Below, piece after piece: positions 30,170 through 41,989 of a stretch of 64,000 nt of DNA (position 1 is its first letter; every line of letters starts with the position of its first letter). The notes under the pieces are model-generated. The model was not told where the DNA came from. It did no database searches and worked only from the letters and a program-made list of their open reading frames with translations. The position numbers and the translations under genes are program-made. The DNA is from Prorocentrum cordatum. Taxonomy: Eukaryota; Sar; Dinophyceae; Prorocentrales; Prorocentraceae. The stretch is taken from positions 170,001 to 234,000 of the forward strand of contig CAUYUJ010014563.1 of assembly GCA_963575745.1 (NCBI GenBank), read 5' to 3'.

Positions 30170-33100
30170 CCCTGGCAAGGGCGGGCGGGTCTGCGCGCGC
30201 GCGCGCGCCCGTCACCGCCCTCTGCCCGCGGACTGCTCCGCGGCGACAGCGCAGAGCAGCTGCACTTCCGGACAGCAGCGACACGGCCCAGCTGGGCCCT
30301 CAGCCCGCAGCTGGCTGGGCCGCGGCCCCGTCGGCGCGGTCGCGCCCGAGGGAGGCCCGCAGCTGGCGCGCGGTGGCGCGGTGGAGCGCGACGCTGAGTT
30401 CCGAGGCCGCGCCCCAGCGACACGTCATCAATCTCCTCCTCCTCCTCCTCCTCCTCCTCCTCCTCTTCCTCCTCCTCCTCCTCCTCCTCCTCCTCCTCCT
30501 CCTCCTCTTTGCACTTGTCCTCTTAGCCATTTGCTTGCCTGATGCACGCGTGAAGCCTCGCGGCCCCCCTCCGGCAGACTGGAGGAAGCTGACAAGCAGA
30601 AGGACTCCGCATCCTGTGGTCCAGTGGTCTACCAACGACTGAGCGACTCCCTGCGGCCCGCTCGAGGGCAGGCGGCACGAGGAGGTGCTGGGCGTCCTCC
30701 CCCCTCCTCTCTGCTTTTCTCTTTGTCGAAGACTTGTGCTCCTCCCCATCCTCTGCCACGCCCTGATCGTTCGCAACCCTCCGTCGGAAGTATGATATCT
30801 CATGGGCCTCGGTGAGCGGGGCGCACACAAAAAAACAAGGACGATGACGAGAAGGAGGGGGAGGAGGAGGAGGAGACTAAGAATGATCAGTCAGCCACGA
30901 CAGCACAAAAGGGCGTCAAGCCGGCGTTCTCTGGGAGGGTAGTAGGGAGGGGACCTCACAGCAACCCCTGAGACAGCATAGACCCCTCGGCCCTCGCGCT
31001 TTCGAGGGCGAGGAAGAGGTCATGGGGGCGCTGCACAGTGTTTTAAAACGTTGCTGGCCTCCATATGCCTCCCGAAGCCTCCGAGGAACTCCGGAGGCCG
31101 GCCAGCGCTCTTCAGGTCACGGAGGAGGTCTGGGAACGCCTCTGGCAATTGCTGGGCCCTTTGTGGGTCTCCCCTGGCGCCTCTGGAGACCTCTGGAGTC
31201 CCCTCGCGCTCCCGGACGTGGGGCATGACCTCGCTGGGCCTCCACAGCCTTCCAGAGGAATCCCCGGTGGCCTCCAGGGACATCCGCGGGGAGGGCAGCG
31301 GAAGAGGCCCGCAGGGCCTCGGAGGAGGAAGAGGAGGAGGAGCCAAGAGGAAGAGGAGGAGGAGCCAAGAGGAGGAGGAGGAGCCACGAGGAGGAGCCAC
31401 GAGGAAAAGGAGGAGCCAGGAGGAGGGGGGCCGGAGATCGAGGTCTCCCTCTTGGGGCGCCCGGGGAGCTTCCCGCGGAGGCCACCCGGGGGGCCTCCGG
31501 GGGGCCTCTCGCGCCCCCGAGGGCGGCCAGCAGGCTCGAGGCACCTCCTGGGGCGACTCGGGGCGCTGCTGCCCCGCACCCCCCCCTCTGGGCCCGCGGA
31601 GGCCTCCAGGGGGGGGCGGGCCTCCTCGGAGGCGCCTCCGCGCTCCTGCCTCGACGGCGAGCGGCGGGGAGGAGGAACGACGGGCGACGGGTGGACACGG
31701 CGCCCAGGCCGACGGCTTCAGCGACGACTCGGACCAGAAGGAGGAGTCGACGACCTCAGCGACGACCTCAGCGACGACTCGGCCCCACGCCGACGACTCC
31801 AGCAGGAGTCGACGACTTCAGCGACGACTCGGACCCACGCCGACGACCTCAGCATCGACACAAATAGTCGCAGTCCTTGGATCGGCGCCGGGCCCCCCTC
31901 CCACGCGTCCAAGGCGCCAGGGGTGGCGCCGGAGGCGTCGCCAAAGGGGGGCGCAGCGCCAGTCTGTGGAAGCCGCGCGGACCTTCGCCAATCGAGGTCC
32001 GTGTGCAGCTGTCCCTTCGTCGGCCGACGACGAGCGACGAACGGCAGCGGCATCGGTGGCGGCGGAGCACGGCGCACGGCGCAAAGGCGGCGGCGCGCCA
32101 CCTGAGGGGCGTCGCCGTCTTTCGCGGCGCGCCCCTCGGCGCCCATGGGCCGCGCAGGGGGGCCTTTTGCCCCCCGGGCAGCGCAGAGGGCCCCGCCCCA
32201 GGCTGCGTGTTCCGGATGGGGTGGGGGGCGAGGTGCGGCGGGGGCAGGCGCGGGGGCCAGCGTGAGGCAGGGCCGAGGACGGCAACAGAACGAGTCGCGC
32301 CATGATTTGTCCGTCACGATGCTCTCCTGGGCAGCCCGAAAGGACCTGCGCGGAGGCATCCCTGGGCAGTCCGAAGGTACCTGCAAGCACGCTTCGCTGA
32401 AGCGCCCGAAGCTACCTGCCAGGACACTTCCATGAGACGCCCAAAGGTACCTGCCAGAACGCTTCCCTGAGGCACCCGGAGGTATGGGTCCTCTCGAAAA
32501 AAATGAGTTGTGGCCATCGTTGTCCTATGGGTCCAGGAAGCTGCCCCCACCTCCACCTGTAAGAACCGACCGCCGCTAAGAAATCTGAACCCTGGTCGGT
32601 GCTTACAGGTGGGGGTGTCTTAACTTTTAGCGTTGTGGAAAAAGAACAAGCGGCACAACCACAAACCTTCCGAGGTCCGAAATGATTTCTCGGGTCGAAG
32701 CTGGATCCCACCAGTGCGGCACCTCCGGCGCCGACACTGGCGCGCTCCGCGCGCACCGGGGGGGGGTTCAACGCCGATCCAAGAAATCCGCGCGGGCATC
32801 CGACAATGTTTGCTCATGCCGATCTCTATCCTTGTAACTATCCCCCCCCTTCCCAAAGCTGCCAATGCGCCTGCCCACGCGCCGTCAACGAAGTCGGGAG
32901 ATATATTGATTTCGACTCCACTTGGGCATCAGCCCCGCGACACCAACGAAGGACCCATGGGGGCCCATCCGGACGGCAAGAACTTCTGGGGCGCGCCCAG
33001 GAACCCAGAAAGTCCAGTTTCCGCAGATGGAAAAAACAAGTCCCTGGCGAGGGGTTCGAGAACGGTGGTTACCCCCGCCTCAAATTCCGGATGGGGAATG

Positions 33101-33220
33101 AATTCTCAACCGCGGGGGTGCCCGCGCGAGGGGTCCCATCCCACCCCAGCGCAACCAGAGGAGGAAAAGCGTGAGAATCCAGATTGTGAGTGCAATGCAG
33201 CAACACTCTAATAGTGGCTG
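30170..33220. repeat. Gene-poor stretch: (CTC)n, purine tracts, modules Q and P
   Basis: (CTC)n at 30434-30508, GGA-rich sequence at 31320-31430, and a GACGAC-rich patch with an ACTCGGxCC repeat at 31720-31860. At 32380-32500 a CCGAAGGTACCTGC-type repeat of about 38 bp occurs three or four times. Modules Q (32737-32806) and P (32930-33000) match 8612-8690 and 8447-8505. The long open frames here are low-complexity and overlap on both strands; I do not call a gene. Confidence 0.6.
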
Positions 33221-33224
33221 CAGT

Positions 33225-33440
33225 GGGGAGTTGCGCTAGTAATAGGACATGTGTACTAAGGAGTTGTACTAATACTAGGGAATTGTGATAGGGACTTGCA
33301 CTAGGGAGTTGTACTAGGGAGGTGTATGAATACTGCATGGACTAAGGAATTGCACCAGGATGTTTCACTCGCGAGTTGTACTATTGCATGATATCGCTAG
33401 GTTGCACTACGGAGTTGTACTATAATTTGTATTATTTAAT
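33225..33440. repeat. GGGAGTTGTACTA degenerate repeat, block 1
   Basis: Units of 15-20 bp related to CTAGGGAGTTGTACTA. The same repeat resumes at 33825-34020, so the G-rich segment between them (33450-33800) may be an insertion into one older array. Confidence 0.8.
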
Positions 33441-33459
33441 CGCTTCGCTCATTCCGCCG

Positions 33460-33620
33460 GCCCTGGAGCGCTATTTGGGGCCTCTTGGGGCCGTCTTGGG
33501 GGTTTCTTGGGGGCTTCTTGGGGGCGTCTTGGGGCTCCTTGGCGGCGTATTGGGTTCCCCTGGGGCCTCTTGGGGGGCTCTTGGGGGCCCCTTGGGGCGG
33601 GAGGGGGGGTAGTCGATTGC
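33460..33620. repeat. CTTGGGGGC minisatellite
   Basis: Units of about 12 bp such as GTCTTGGGGGTTTCTTGGGGG. The complementary form (CCCCAAGANGG) fills 39440-40075 and 56770-57310. Confidence 0.8.
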
Positions 33621-33824
33621 AGCCCCCCCCTCGGAGGCCACGATCCTCGTGAGGGGTGGCGCAAAATAGCCCCCCCCCTGGGGATCGCCCGAGACCCTGC
33701 CGGGGATCAGCTGGGGAACTGTTCGTCCGGGGCCCCCCAGGGGCCGCCCCGCGCGCACGAACTAGACATACTGTTAAGTAGTTACCGGAGATCTTAGCAC
33801 GCCTCTGGCCTGCTGGGCCGGCGA

Positions 33825-34020
33825 ATTGCTAGGGAGTTGTACCTGGGAGTGGCACCAGGGACTTGTAGTAGCGAGTTGTACAAGAACTCGGGAATTGCAT
33901 CAAAGACTTGCACTGGTACTTGTACCAGGGATTTGTACTAGGAAGTTGTACCAGGGAGTTGTATTAATACTAAAGAATTGTATTAAGGAGTTGTACTAGT
34001 GCGCACAGTTCTACCAGTTG
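33825..34020. repeat. GGGAGTTGTACTA degenerate repeat, block 2
   Basis: Continuation of the block-1 repeat, ending where the 34045-36196 inverted-repeat region begins. Confidence 0.8.
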
Positions 34021-34282
34021 AAATATGATACCAGTTGCACTCAAATACTTGAAAGAGCGTGATCCACCGCCGCTTTACTCTGGAAAATGCCCCCTCCTCT
34101 TCCTCCGGAACCCGGGAGTCTCCCTCCCCCCCCCTCCGAAAATCCCCCCCTGCTGGACCACTCCCCCCCGTTCCCCCCACCGGCAACCCCCCCCACACTC
34201 CCCTACCCCCCCCACCCCCGCTCCCCTCCGGAAAACCGAGGGGGGTCACTATACCGGTTGAGATCATTTTTTAATTCCGGCC

Positions 34283-34601
34283 GGTAACGCTCGTTACCCG
34301 GGGGGGGGGGGGGTCGTGCCCCCCGGGTAACGGTAACGCTTGGGCTGGGCGGGGTATGGCGAAGCAGGGGCGCTCTGCGATCGCCATAGTATGCGCGCGA
34401 GCAGCACTCTCTGCCTGAGAGCACCACAGTGGCTTGCGATTCGAGTACAAGCGCAAAGCCCGCCGCGTGGTCCCGGCACCACGCCCGCGCCCGCGCGCGC
34501 GACGACGATGATCGACGAGCGACGAGCGACGAGGTCGACGACGACGACGACGACGACGTTTGCCGCCTGTTTCGGCCTCCGGAGGCCGTTTTCGGGCGCC
34601 G

Positions 34602-34659
<58 letters not shown>

Positions 34660-34876
34660 TTCGAGTACAAGCGCAAAGCCCGCAAGCACCAGCATCGCGC
34701 ATGCGAGCGCCGCAATGGCCTGCGAGCGCCCACAGTGCGCCTGCGACCACCACACCACAGTGCGCATGCCTTCGGGCACCAGCATGTTGGAGGGGAAGAC
34801 CGAGACCCCCCCCGCGTACGAGCGTTACCGTTACGGGGGGGGGGGGGGGGGAGAGGCCCGGGTAACGAGCGTTACC
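34283..34876. repeat. Nested inverted repeat with 20-bp perfect arms
   Basis: GGTAACGCTCGTTACCCGGG at 34283-34302 is the exact reverse complement of 34857-34876. A second pair lies just inside (GGTAACGGTAACGCT at about 34326-34340 against AGCGTTACCGTTAC at 34821-34834), each next to a long G run. Between them, two direct copies of CGATTCGAGTACAAGCGCAA (34438 and 34659) flank the (GAC)n tract at 34602-34658. Confidence 0.88.
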
Positions 34877-34889
34877 CCCCAGAGGATAA

Positions 34890-35130
34890 AAAAACAATCT
34901 CGTTCGAACCCCTCCCCCCCCCACCAGAACACCAGAGGGGGGTCACTACCAGTTCGAACCCCCCCTCCGCCCCCCCTCCAAAAAGAAAAAACCGGGAAGG
35001 GGGTCACTACTGGTTCGACCCCCCCCCCTCCGGAAAACCGGGGGGGTCCTACCGGTTCGAACCCCCCCTCCCTCCGGAAAACCGGGGGGGATCACTACAG
35101 GTTCAAGCCCCTCCCCCCCCCCCACGCTCA
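34890..35130. repeat. GGTTCGAACC-containing C-rich tandem units
   Basis: Four or five units of 45-60 bp contain GGGGGGTCACTAC, GGTTCGAACC or a variant, a C8-rich block and CCGGAAAACCGG. Inverted copies lie at 36035-36150. GGTTCGANNCC is the consensus of the tRNA B box, but no A box or cloverleaf was found. Confidence 0.78.
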
Positions 35131-35149
35131 CCGCCAGCAAACGACTCCC

Positions 35150-36000
35150 AGGGTCCCTACCACCGTCCGCACCATATCCCCCACCGCTGTCCCCAGCACC
35201 AACCACCTGTCCTCCACCACCGCCCCCGCTGTTCCCACCACCGTCCCCCACTGTCCCCACCACCCCCACCTTTGCCGCACTGTCCCCACTTCCCCCACCA
35301 CCGTTCCCCCACGGTTCCCACTCTCCCCACTTTCTCCACGGCCCCAACCATTGTCCCACTGTCCCCACTGTCCCACTGTCCCACTGTCCCCGCCGCTGTC
35401 CCACTGAGCTGTCCCACTGTTCCCACCATTGTCCCTCCACTGTCCCACTGTTTCCACTACATTCCCACTGTCCCCACACCACTGTCCCCACCACCACCGT
35501 CCCCACCACCGTCCCACTGTTCCCACCATTGTCCCCGCTGTCCCCACCAGTGCCCCCACCAGTGTCTCACTGTCCCCACTCCCCCCACCATTGTCCCACC
35601 ACAGTCCCACTCTCCCCACTTTCCCCACGGTCCCCACCACTGTCCCACTGTCCCCACTGCACCCACCACTGTCCCACTGTCCCCGCCGCTGTCCCACTGT
35701 GCTGTCCCACCGTCCCCACTTTCCCCATCACTGTCCCACTGTCCCCACTGTCCCCACCACTTTCCCCATTGCACTGCTGTCTCACCACTGTCCTCACTAC
35801 CGCCTTCACCACTGTCCCCACCACTACCGTCCCCACCACTGTCCCACTGTCCCCACCACTGTCCCGCTGTCCCCTCACCACTGTCCCCACCACCACCGTC
35901 CACCACTGTCCGCACCACTGTCCCACTGTCCCCGCACCACTGTCCCCACCACCACCGTTCCCACCACTGTCCCAGCATCCCCACCATTGTCCAACTGTCC
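35150..36000. repeat. CCCCACTGTCCCCACCA minisatellite
   Basis: About 0.85 kb of 9- and 12-bp units (GTCCCCACCAC, TGTCCCACTG) in irregular order. The long frames on both strands are translations of the repeat. Confidence 0.93.
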
Positions 36001-36199
36001 CGAAGAGCGGGAATCGTTTGCCGGCGGCGAAGGGGGGGGTTCGAACCGGTAGTGACCCCCCCCTTTTCATGATGGACTGGGGGGGGGGGAAGGGTTCGAA
36101 CCAGTAGTGACCCCCCCCCGGTGGACGGATTGGGAACCCCCAGTGACCCCCCCCCGCTTTCCGCCAGCAGCGGTAGAACACGCTCTTTCCAATACTTGC

Positions 36200-37245
36200 A
36201 CGGCAGGACAATGTGCTCTCTAAGAGCAACTGCGCGCTAGTACGTGTTAGTACGAGTCTTACTCAAATACTAGTTGTACGGTAGTCGGAAGGGTTCAGGG
36301 GTTCCAGTGGCTACTCGCGCGCGGAAGAAGGAAAGAAATCCACGCACCGCAAGGGGTCCCAGGTTTAACGGATCGCCGCGAAGGTTGACCTCCCGCGGAA
36401 AGAAGAAAAGAAATCCGGCCAGGGGGTTGGGGGGTTGAAGCATGAGTCGCGGGGCTGATACTCGGGCACTATACGCAAACAGGAAATTGCGCCTATCCCA
36501 TCCCTCCAACCTCCTTGTCACCCCGAAGGTGGTCTATAATCACGAAGCAATGAATGCCACAGGGGTCGCAGAGACCGTTTCGTCGATGACCTGATCTATT
36601 GTCGAACGCAAACTTGACTCTGTGGCAGCACAAACAACGAGCCTGAATATGAGGCATGCCACGAAACACTCCACAAATGAAGGGCTGCTACATAGGTAAT
36701 TCTCGAGCCGGGCAAAGGAAACCTTCCACGTTCTTAACGATCTCTCGCCAGACGGCGAACCTTTATGCCCTTCGACACCAGATTGACCATGTATCAGGCC
36801 GTCTCCCACTTCTACACAGAGAGGTTCCACGCGCTATTTCGAACCAAGCGCTTTAACTCCACTGCTGACGTGGCGCATTTGTGCAAAGTGCTACGCGCTG
36901 TCGCACATTGACCACATACCTCCGCTGAACAACATGCTGCTGAAGTCTCTCTACATCGTCTGGACGGGCTGCAAAGGAAGCAATACTTGAACACGTAAAC
37001 GCAATGTGGGCTCATTGGAAATGAGGTGCTACATCGCTGTGGCTGGATTTCTCTACAAGGTGGCATGGGGAAGCCACCGGCATATCAGGCTTCTCTGTTT
37101 GAGCCTTTCGCAGGCCAGCCAGCGAGCAAGGATGCTTCAGTGGAATATCGTTTACATAGCAAGGCGCTGCATGAACATCTCCAACCTGGCCACCCTCGAA
37201 CTCGAGCGTCAAGTATTGACCTGTCGTGGTGGTGCATGCCTGGTC
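36200..37245. other. No gene recognised
   Basis: Balanced base composition and short frames only. Segments 36330-36350 and 36405-36420 share GGAAAGAAATCC or GAAAAGAAATCC, suggesting a small local duplication. Confidence 0.4.
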
Positions 37246-37250
37246 TGAAA

Positions 37251-37459
37251 ACGGTCGGGAACTTTTGCTTAGCGTGTCGCGCCGCTGGTTCTGGCCCACC
37301 ACGCTTCGGCGAGAAATGCTATCCACGTCCAAAGTCCCCAAGCGTCAATATCACGAATATTTCCCAGCCTCCGAGCGGAGCGACGCGCTATCCGCTCGCA
37401 GGGCATGGCGTGTCGCTGGGACCGCCGCCGCGACACGCTAAGCAAAAATTCCCGACCGT
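37251..37459. mobile_element. MITE-like element, 209 bp with 31-bp terminal inverted repeats
   Basis: Left arm 37251-37281 (begins ACGGTCGGGAAC, ends AGCGTGTCGCG) and right arm 37429-37459 are reverse complements at 30 of 31 positions. The roughly 147-bp interior has no open frame of note and a partly palindromic GAGCGGAGCGACGCGC block. The flanks (TGAAA left, AAGGTTTCC right) show no clear target duplication. The arms' near identity suggests recent activity compared with the older repeats around it. Confidence 0.85.
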
Positions 37460-39435
37460 AAGGTTTCCAACGATCGGTGTAACGGTTGGCATAGGGCGCT
37501 GCCATGTCTAGCGATCATGAGTGTCTCCGGAAGTTCCGCCCAGGCTGACGCCGCCGAGAGAATCGATTTATCGTGCGAGGTTCCAGGCACTGAGGGCCTG
37601 TTCGTAGACGACGAGGGCGACGATTTAATATCAACGAGCGCAGCTCGGCCATACACCTGACCAGTGTGCGAGGCTGGCCAGGTCATGAGTGCACCTGTGG
37701 TGTGGAAGAACACGTACACGTGCAGGGCAAGGTTGACGAATCTAAAAGAACCAGAAACAACTCCCTGAGAGGAGAAGCAGCACAAGCACGAGGAGGAGAG
37801 CGTGTGCGGACAAGGAGGGGGAGACGGAGAGGGAGGAAGACAAGGCTGGGCGAAAGGAAGGGACAACAGCAGGGGCATGGACGGGGATATGGTTGGGACA
37901 AAGGGGAAAGGACAAGGGGAAGGCAGAGTACGCAGGAGAAGGACCAGCAGACAAAGAGATGAAAGACAACTGGGACAAACACAGTAAGAGGAAGCAGTCC
38001 GCAAGTCCTCCCCATCTTCGGCCTTCCCATCCCCAACCTCTTCGTTGTCGGAATCGTCGTCCTCATCTTCCCCCTGATCAACCTCATCCTCCTTCGCCAG
38101 GTCCTTCCCCTCATGACGCCTCCCCCGTCGTCGTAGGCCCCCTCCTGCTCGTTATCATACTCCTTCTTCCCGTCCTCCACCTTCTCCTCCTTCTCCTCCT
38201 CTTCCTCCTGCTCTTCCTCGTCTTCCTCATGCGTTTCCACCAATCGTCCTCCTGCTCCTGCTGCTCCTTAGCATAAAGTAATCCCGTCTAGTAAGGATGC
38301 ACGGTAAGGATGCAAGGGCCTTGGAAAGCCATGTTGTTTTTTTTCGAGTGGGCCTGGCCAGCGAAAGTTGCCAGGGATGGGCCGAAATGGCAAGTAGACA
38401 AGGGTGAACTTGGAAAGTCGCTCATCCTTACCATGCGAGTTGGCTGTACTCCTCCTTCTCCAACACCTCCTCCACCACTTCCTCGTCCAATCCCACCAGC
38501 CCTCTGGGCGGAGGTGGTTTAGGGAGTTTCCTCGTTCATCGTCCCTCTTCCCCTCCGGGAATGGGGTTTACCACCGTTCCATATTAATACACACCCCCTC
38601 CCCCAGGCGAACGGCAGCCTACCCTGTCAACGAAACAATATAAAACGCGCTCTTCCTCCACATTTGGAGCATGCACGGCCAACCCGATGCGGCCCCCTTC
38701 CACCATCCCTGTCTAAAAACCATACAAAGTACACTTTAGGGGCAAAATCTTGAGGCATGTTCGCGAGGCCCACGAGCACGTTGAATTGTTTTTGACCAGG
38801 ACGTCAACATATTACCTGCTGTGCGCAGGGCTACCAGCTCGAACACAAAAACAATACAAAATGCACCTCGCGACTAAATATAGATCATGCGCGGCCACAC
38901 CGCGATGACCGTCAACTGATGTTTGACAGGGCCGGCGGGGGTGGTGGCGTATGGCCTGCTGTGCACTGGCCCACAATACACAATGATGGGCATTGGTTTT
39001 CGACAAGGATTGTGGGGGCCGACATGTTTCCCGATGTGCGCTGTCGCGTGCGCAGGCGCTCCTGAGACACTCTGCACGTGCCTCGAACGTGGCGCACCTG
39101 GCGCGGCTTGAGTATGCGGCACGCCTGGCGCACGTGGAGCACGTGGCGCATCTGGCGCACCAGGCGTGCCTGGCACGTGTGGACCCCAGGGGTGCCTGGC
39201 GCGCGTGGCGCGCGCCTGGCACGCGTGGCGCACCTCGCCCCAGCGTCGCGCACATGGGGTCGGTTTTGGTTCCCAGTAGCTGCCCATCCAAAGACCACCG
39301 CTGACCATGCTCAGGCTCGTGTGTTACTTATGTGTTGGGAGGGCGGGTGGGAGTGAGCTAGACGGCTCGCTATCTAGGGGGTGTCGTGACCCCTCCCCCT
39401 ACCCCCTCCCCTGGACCTGGACGGGGGCGGGGGCC
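37460..39435. other. Gene-poor; pyrimidine tract and TGGCGCAC repeat
   Basis: Purine-rich at 37780-37980, (CTC)n at 38155-38270, and TGGCGCACNTGG-type 9-12-bp units at 39070-39240. The Arg/Trp-rich frames over the last block are repeat translations. No gene is called. Confidence 0.5.
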
Positions 39436-39439
39436 GGCG

Positions 39440-40080
39440 GCGAGCGGTCGGAGCGTCCAATATGGCCTGAGATGGCCCCAAGAAGGTCTCAGGGAGCCCA
39501 AGATGACCTCCCAAATGGCTCTGGATAGCGCAAGATGGCTGAAGATGGTTTCCAACATGCTCCAAAAGATCCCTCGACCGCTCTAAGGCGGCTCCAAGTG
39601 GCCACAAAGCCGCCCAAGGCAGCCCCCAAGAGGCCAAAGTTCTCCAAAAACCTTCTGGAAATCAATGTTCGTTACCTTCTCTTCTCGCCTTTTCGCTTTC
39701 GGTGGCCCTCCGAAGCCTCGATATGGCTCCAAGAAGGCCCAAGAAACCCCCAAGAGAGCCCCAAGACGGCTCCAAGAGCGCTCCATGAGGAAGGTTTAGG
39801 GGCTCCAGAGGGGCGAGGCTGATTAGGGACATCCCCTGCTCTGATCGAACTTATCCAAGATGGCCCCAAGATGGCCCCCAGAACTCCCCAGTGTACCCCA
39901 AGGGGGCCCCACGAGGCGCCCAGGAGGCCCCAAGAGGTCCCCAAGGGGCTCCCAAGAGACACCAAGGAGGCCCCGAGAGGGCCCCCCCGAGACCCCCAAG
40001 ACGCTCCAAGAGGCCCCCGGGACAGCCAAGAAACCCTCAAGACGCCACAAGATGACTTGGAGAAGCCCAAGAGACATCTG
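39440..40080. repeat. CCCCAAGANGGC minisatellite
   Basis: Units of 12-15 bp around CCCCAAGA (AAGATGGCCCC, AAGAGGCCCC) across about 640 bp. It has the same core as 56770-57310 and the complement of 33460-33620. Confidence 0.85.
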
Positions 40081-40124
40081 AAGAGACTCCGAGAGGCATA
40101 CAAGAAACCTCTGGCTTTTCTGTT

Positions 40125-40352
40125 CATCCTCATCTTCATCCTCCTGCTCCTTCTCCTCCTCCTCCTCCTGCTCCTGCTCCTCCTCCTTTGTGGTTTTCCT
40201 GTTTGGGTGTTATTCCTCCTCATCCGCCTTTTCCTTCTCCTCCTCCTCCTCCTCCTTCTCCTCCTCCGTTCTCCCTCCTCTCTCATTATCATCCCCCTTC
40301 ACCTAATCCTCCTCCTCCTCCTCCTCCTCCTCCTCCTCCTTCTCCTTCTCTG
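40125..40352. repeat. (CTC)n microsatellite
   Basis: Three runs of CTC or CCT triplets separated by short unique bases (40185-40215 and 40265-40305). Confidence 0.9.
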
Positions 40353-40714
40353 AATCCTCCTCCATCCTTCCCCTCTTGGGGGATGACGGCTTCCCCTGCC
40401 CTTTGTTATACTGCATGCTCCAAATCCCTGATCATGGCAACTCGCCTGGGCATCGTTTCTGGATGGGCTGGTGGGGTTACGCGAGGCATCTAGAAACACT
40501 ATTCATGCTCATGGTTCTGCTCATGCTGTCCCTCCTCCTACCCCTGCTCATTCTCCTCCTGGTTTCCCCACCATCATCCACCACATTAGTTCCCCTGTTC
40601 TTCCCTGCCTCTTGCTCCATATCTTATCCTCTCCCCCCTCCACCTCCTCCTCACGAGCGACGAAGACGACAACGGACGAAGGACGACGGACGACGGACGG
40701 CGGACGACAGACGA

Positions 40715-40729
40715 ACCATGGCGACGACG

Positions 40730-40813
<84 letters not shown>

Positions 40814-40845
40814 GCGACGACGACGACGACGACGGACCATAGACC
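40715..40845. repeat. (GGCGAC)n microsatellite
   Basis: Hexamer GGCGAC or AGCGAC units grade into GAC triplets. It resembles the core of the 15228-15447 tract. Confidence 0.92.
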
Positions 40846-40999
40846 ACTGGGGGAACAAACACATACAGATACCGCCGTTCCCAGGTCCTCTCCTGGGGCG
40901 CGAAGTAACCAGGAATGGTCCGCCCGTGGCAACGAGGGACGGGCAGCAGTGTCGGTATCCTTTCCTCCGCCCCAGACTTCCGACGATGTGTGTGTCCAA

Positions 41000-41840
41000 G
41001 CCATCCTGTGGTGTTGGGTCCTCGTTTTGAAGAAAAGGTCCCCGCGTTCCCCCTTCCTTCCTTCCTCCCTCCTCCTCCTCCCATCATCAGCGTCATCACC
41101 CGTTTCAGTACACCCCTTACATGTTCCGTGGCCCCATAGGGAGCTCAACCGAAGGCCTCAGTGCTACCGCCCGCATGCGTCCTCCCCCACACAGTACAGC
41201 GTTGCGTGGCCCCATAGGGAGCTCCACGGACGGTCTCGGTTCTACCGCCGCCCGCATGCGTCCACCCTACCCAGTACACATTTCGTGGCCCCATAGGGAG
41301 CTCCACCGAAGGTTCCAGTGCTACCGTCCGTATGCGTTCCCCCACCCAGTGCAGCGTTTCATGGCCCCGTAAGGGGCTCCACCGACGGCCCCAGTGCTAC
41401 CGCCCGCATGCGTCCCCCCCACAAAGTACACCGTTTCGTGGCCCCATGGGGAGCTCCACCGAAGGTCCCAGTGCTACCGCCCGCATGCGTCCACCCCACA
41501 CAGTACAGCGCTTCGTGGCCCCACGGGGAGCTCCATCAACAGCCCCAGTGCTACCGCCAGAAGCGTCCCCCCCACTCAGTACAGCGCTTCGTGGCCCCAT
41601 GGGGAGCTCCACCGACGGCACCCAGTGCTACCGCCCGCATGCGTCCCCCCACCCAGTGCAGCGTTTCGTGGCCCCGTAGGGGGCTCCACCGACGGCCCCA
41701 GTGCTACCGCCCTCATGCGTCCCCCCCACACAGTACAGCGCGCTTCCTTCCCCCATAGGGAGCTCCACCGAAGAAGAGATTCACAATTGCAGTACTCACA
41801 AGTGCATATGGGTGGGTCCTTCGCCAGGGTAATTTTCAAT
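41000..41840 (+). mobile_element. Composite minisatellite element, copy B
   Basis: Left module 41000-41060 (CCATCCTGTGGTGTTGGGTC, CTCGTTTTGAAGAAAAGGTC, CCCGCGTT), then CCTT or CCT repeats, then about seven units of 78-85 bp (CCCCATAGGGAGCTCCACCG, CAGTGCTACCGCCCGCATGC, GTACAGCG, TTCGTGG), then a right module 41768-41836 (GAAGAAGAGATTCACAATTG, AGTGCATATGGGTGGGTCCT, TCGCCAGGGTAATTT). All parts match copies A, C and D. Confidence 0.82.
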
Positions 41841-41989
41841 CCGCGGCCACAGGGAGGTCCCGACCTCTTCCCCGAGGAGCAGTTTGCCGCCGTGGACATG
41901 GCCCCATGGCCCGAAGATGGCCCTGAAGGCCGACGCGAAGAAACACACCTGGATTTAGGCAGATCATGCCGTGGGAGATCCGAGACGGC

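Larger units (their letters stand above)
34045..36196. mobile_element. 2.15-kb region bounded by about 30-bp terminal inverted repeats
   Basis: The left end (34045-34075: TACTTGAAAGAGCGTG, ACCGCCGC) is matched on the opposite strand at 36196-36165 (TATTGGAAAGAGCGTG, ACCGCTGC), at about 75-80% identity. Inside lie C-rich GTCACTA-GGTTCGAACC units, a nested inverted repeat with a GAC microsatellite, and a CCCCACTGTC minisatellite. No transposase is seen, so it would be non-autonomous. Confidence 0.55.

Noticed and set aside
31051-32265. 404-codon plus-strand frame
   Set aside because: Low-complexity Gly/Arg/Pro/Ser translation with overlapping frames of similar length on both strands; no motif.
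35000-35120. tRNA gene around GGTTCGAACC
   Set aside because: No A box, acceptor stem or anticodon arm can be drawn; the motif lies in a C-run tandem unit.
34429-36072. 547-codon plus-strand frame rich in Pro/Ser/His/Thr
   Set aside because: Pure translation of the CCCCACTGTC minisatellite and GAC tract.
38993-39304. Arg/Trp/Ala-rich frames near 39.1 kb as a repeat protein
   Set aside because: They follow TGGCGCACNTGG units and are open in several frames.
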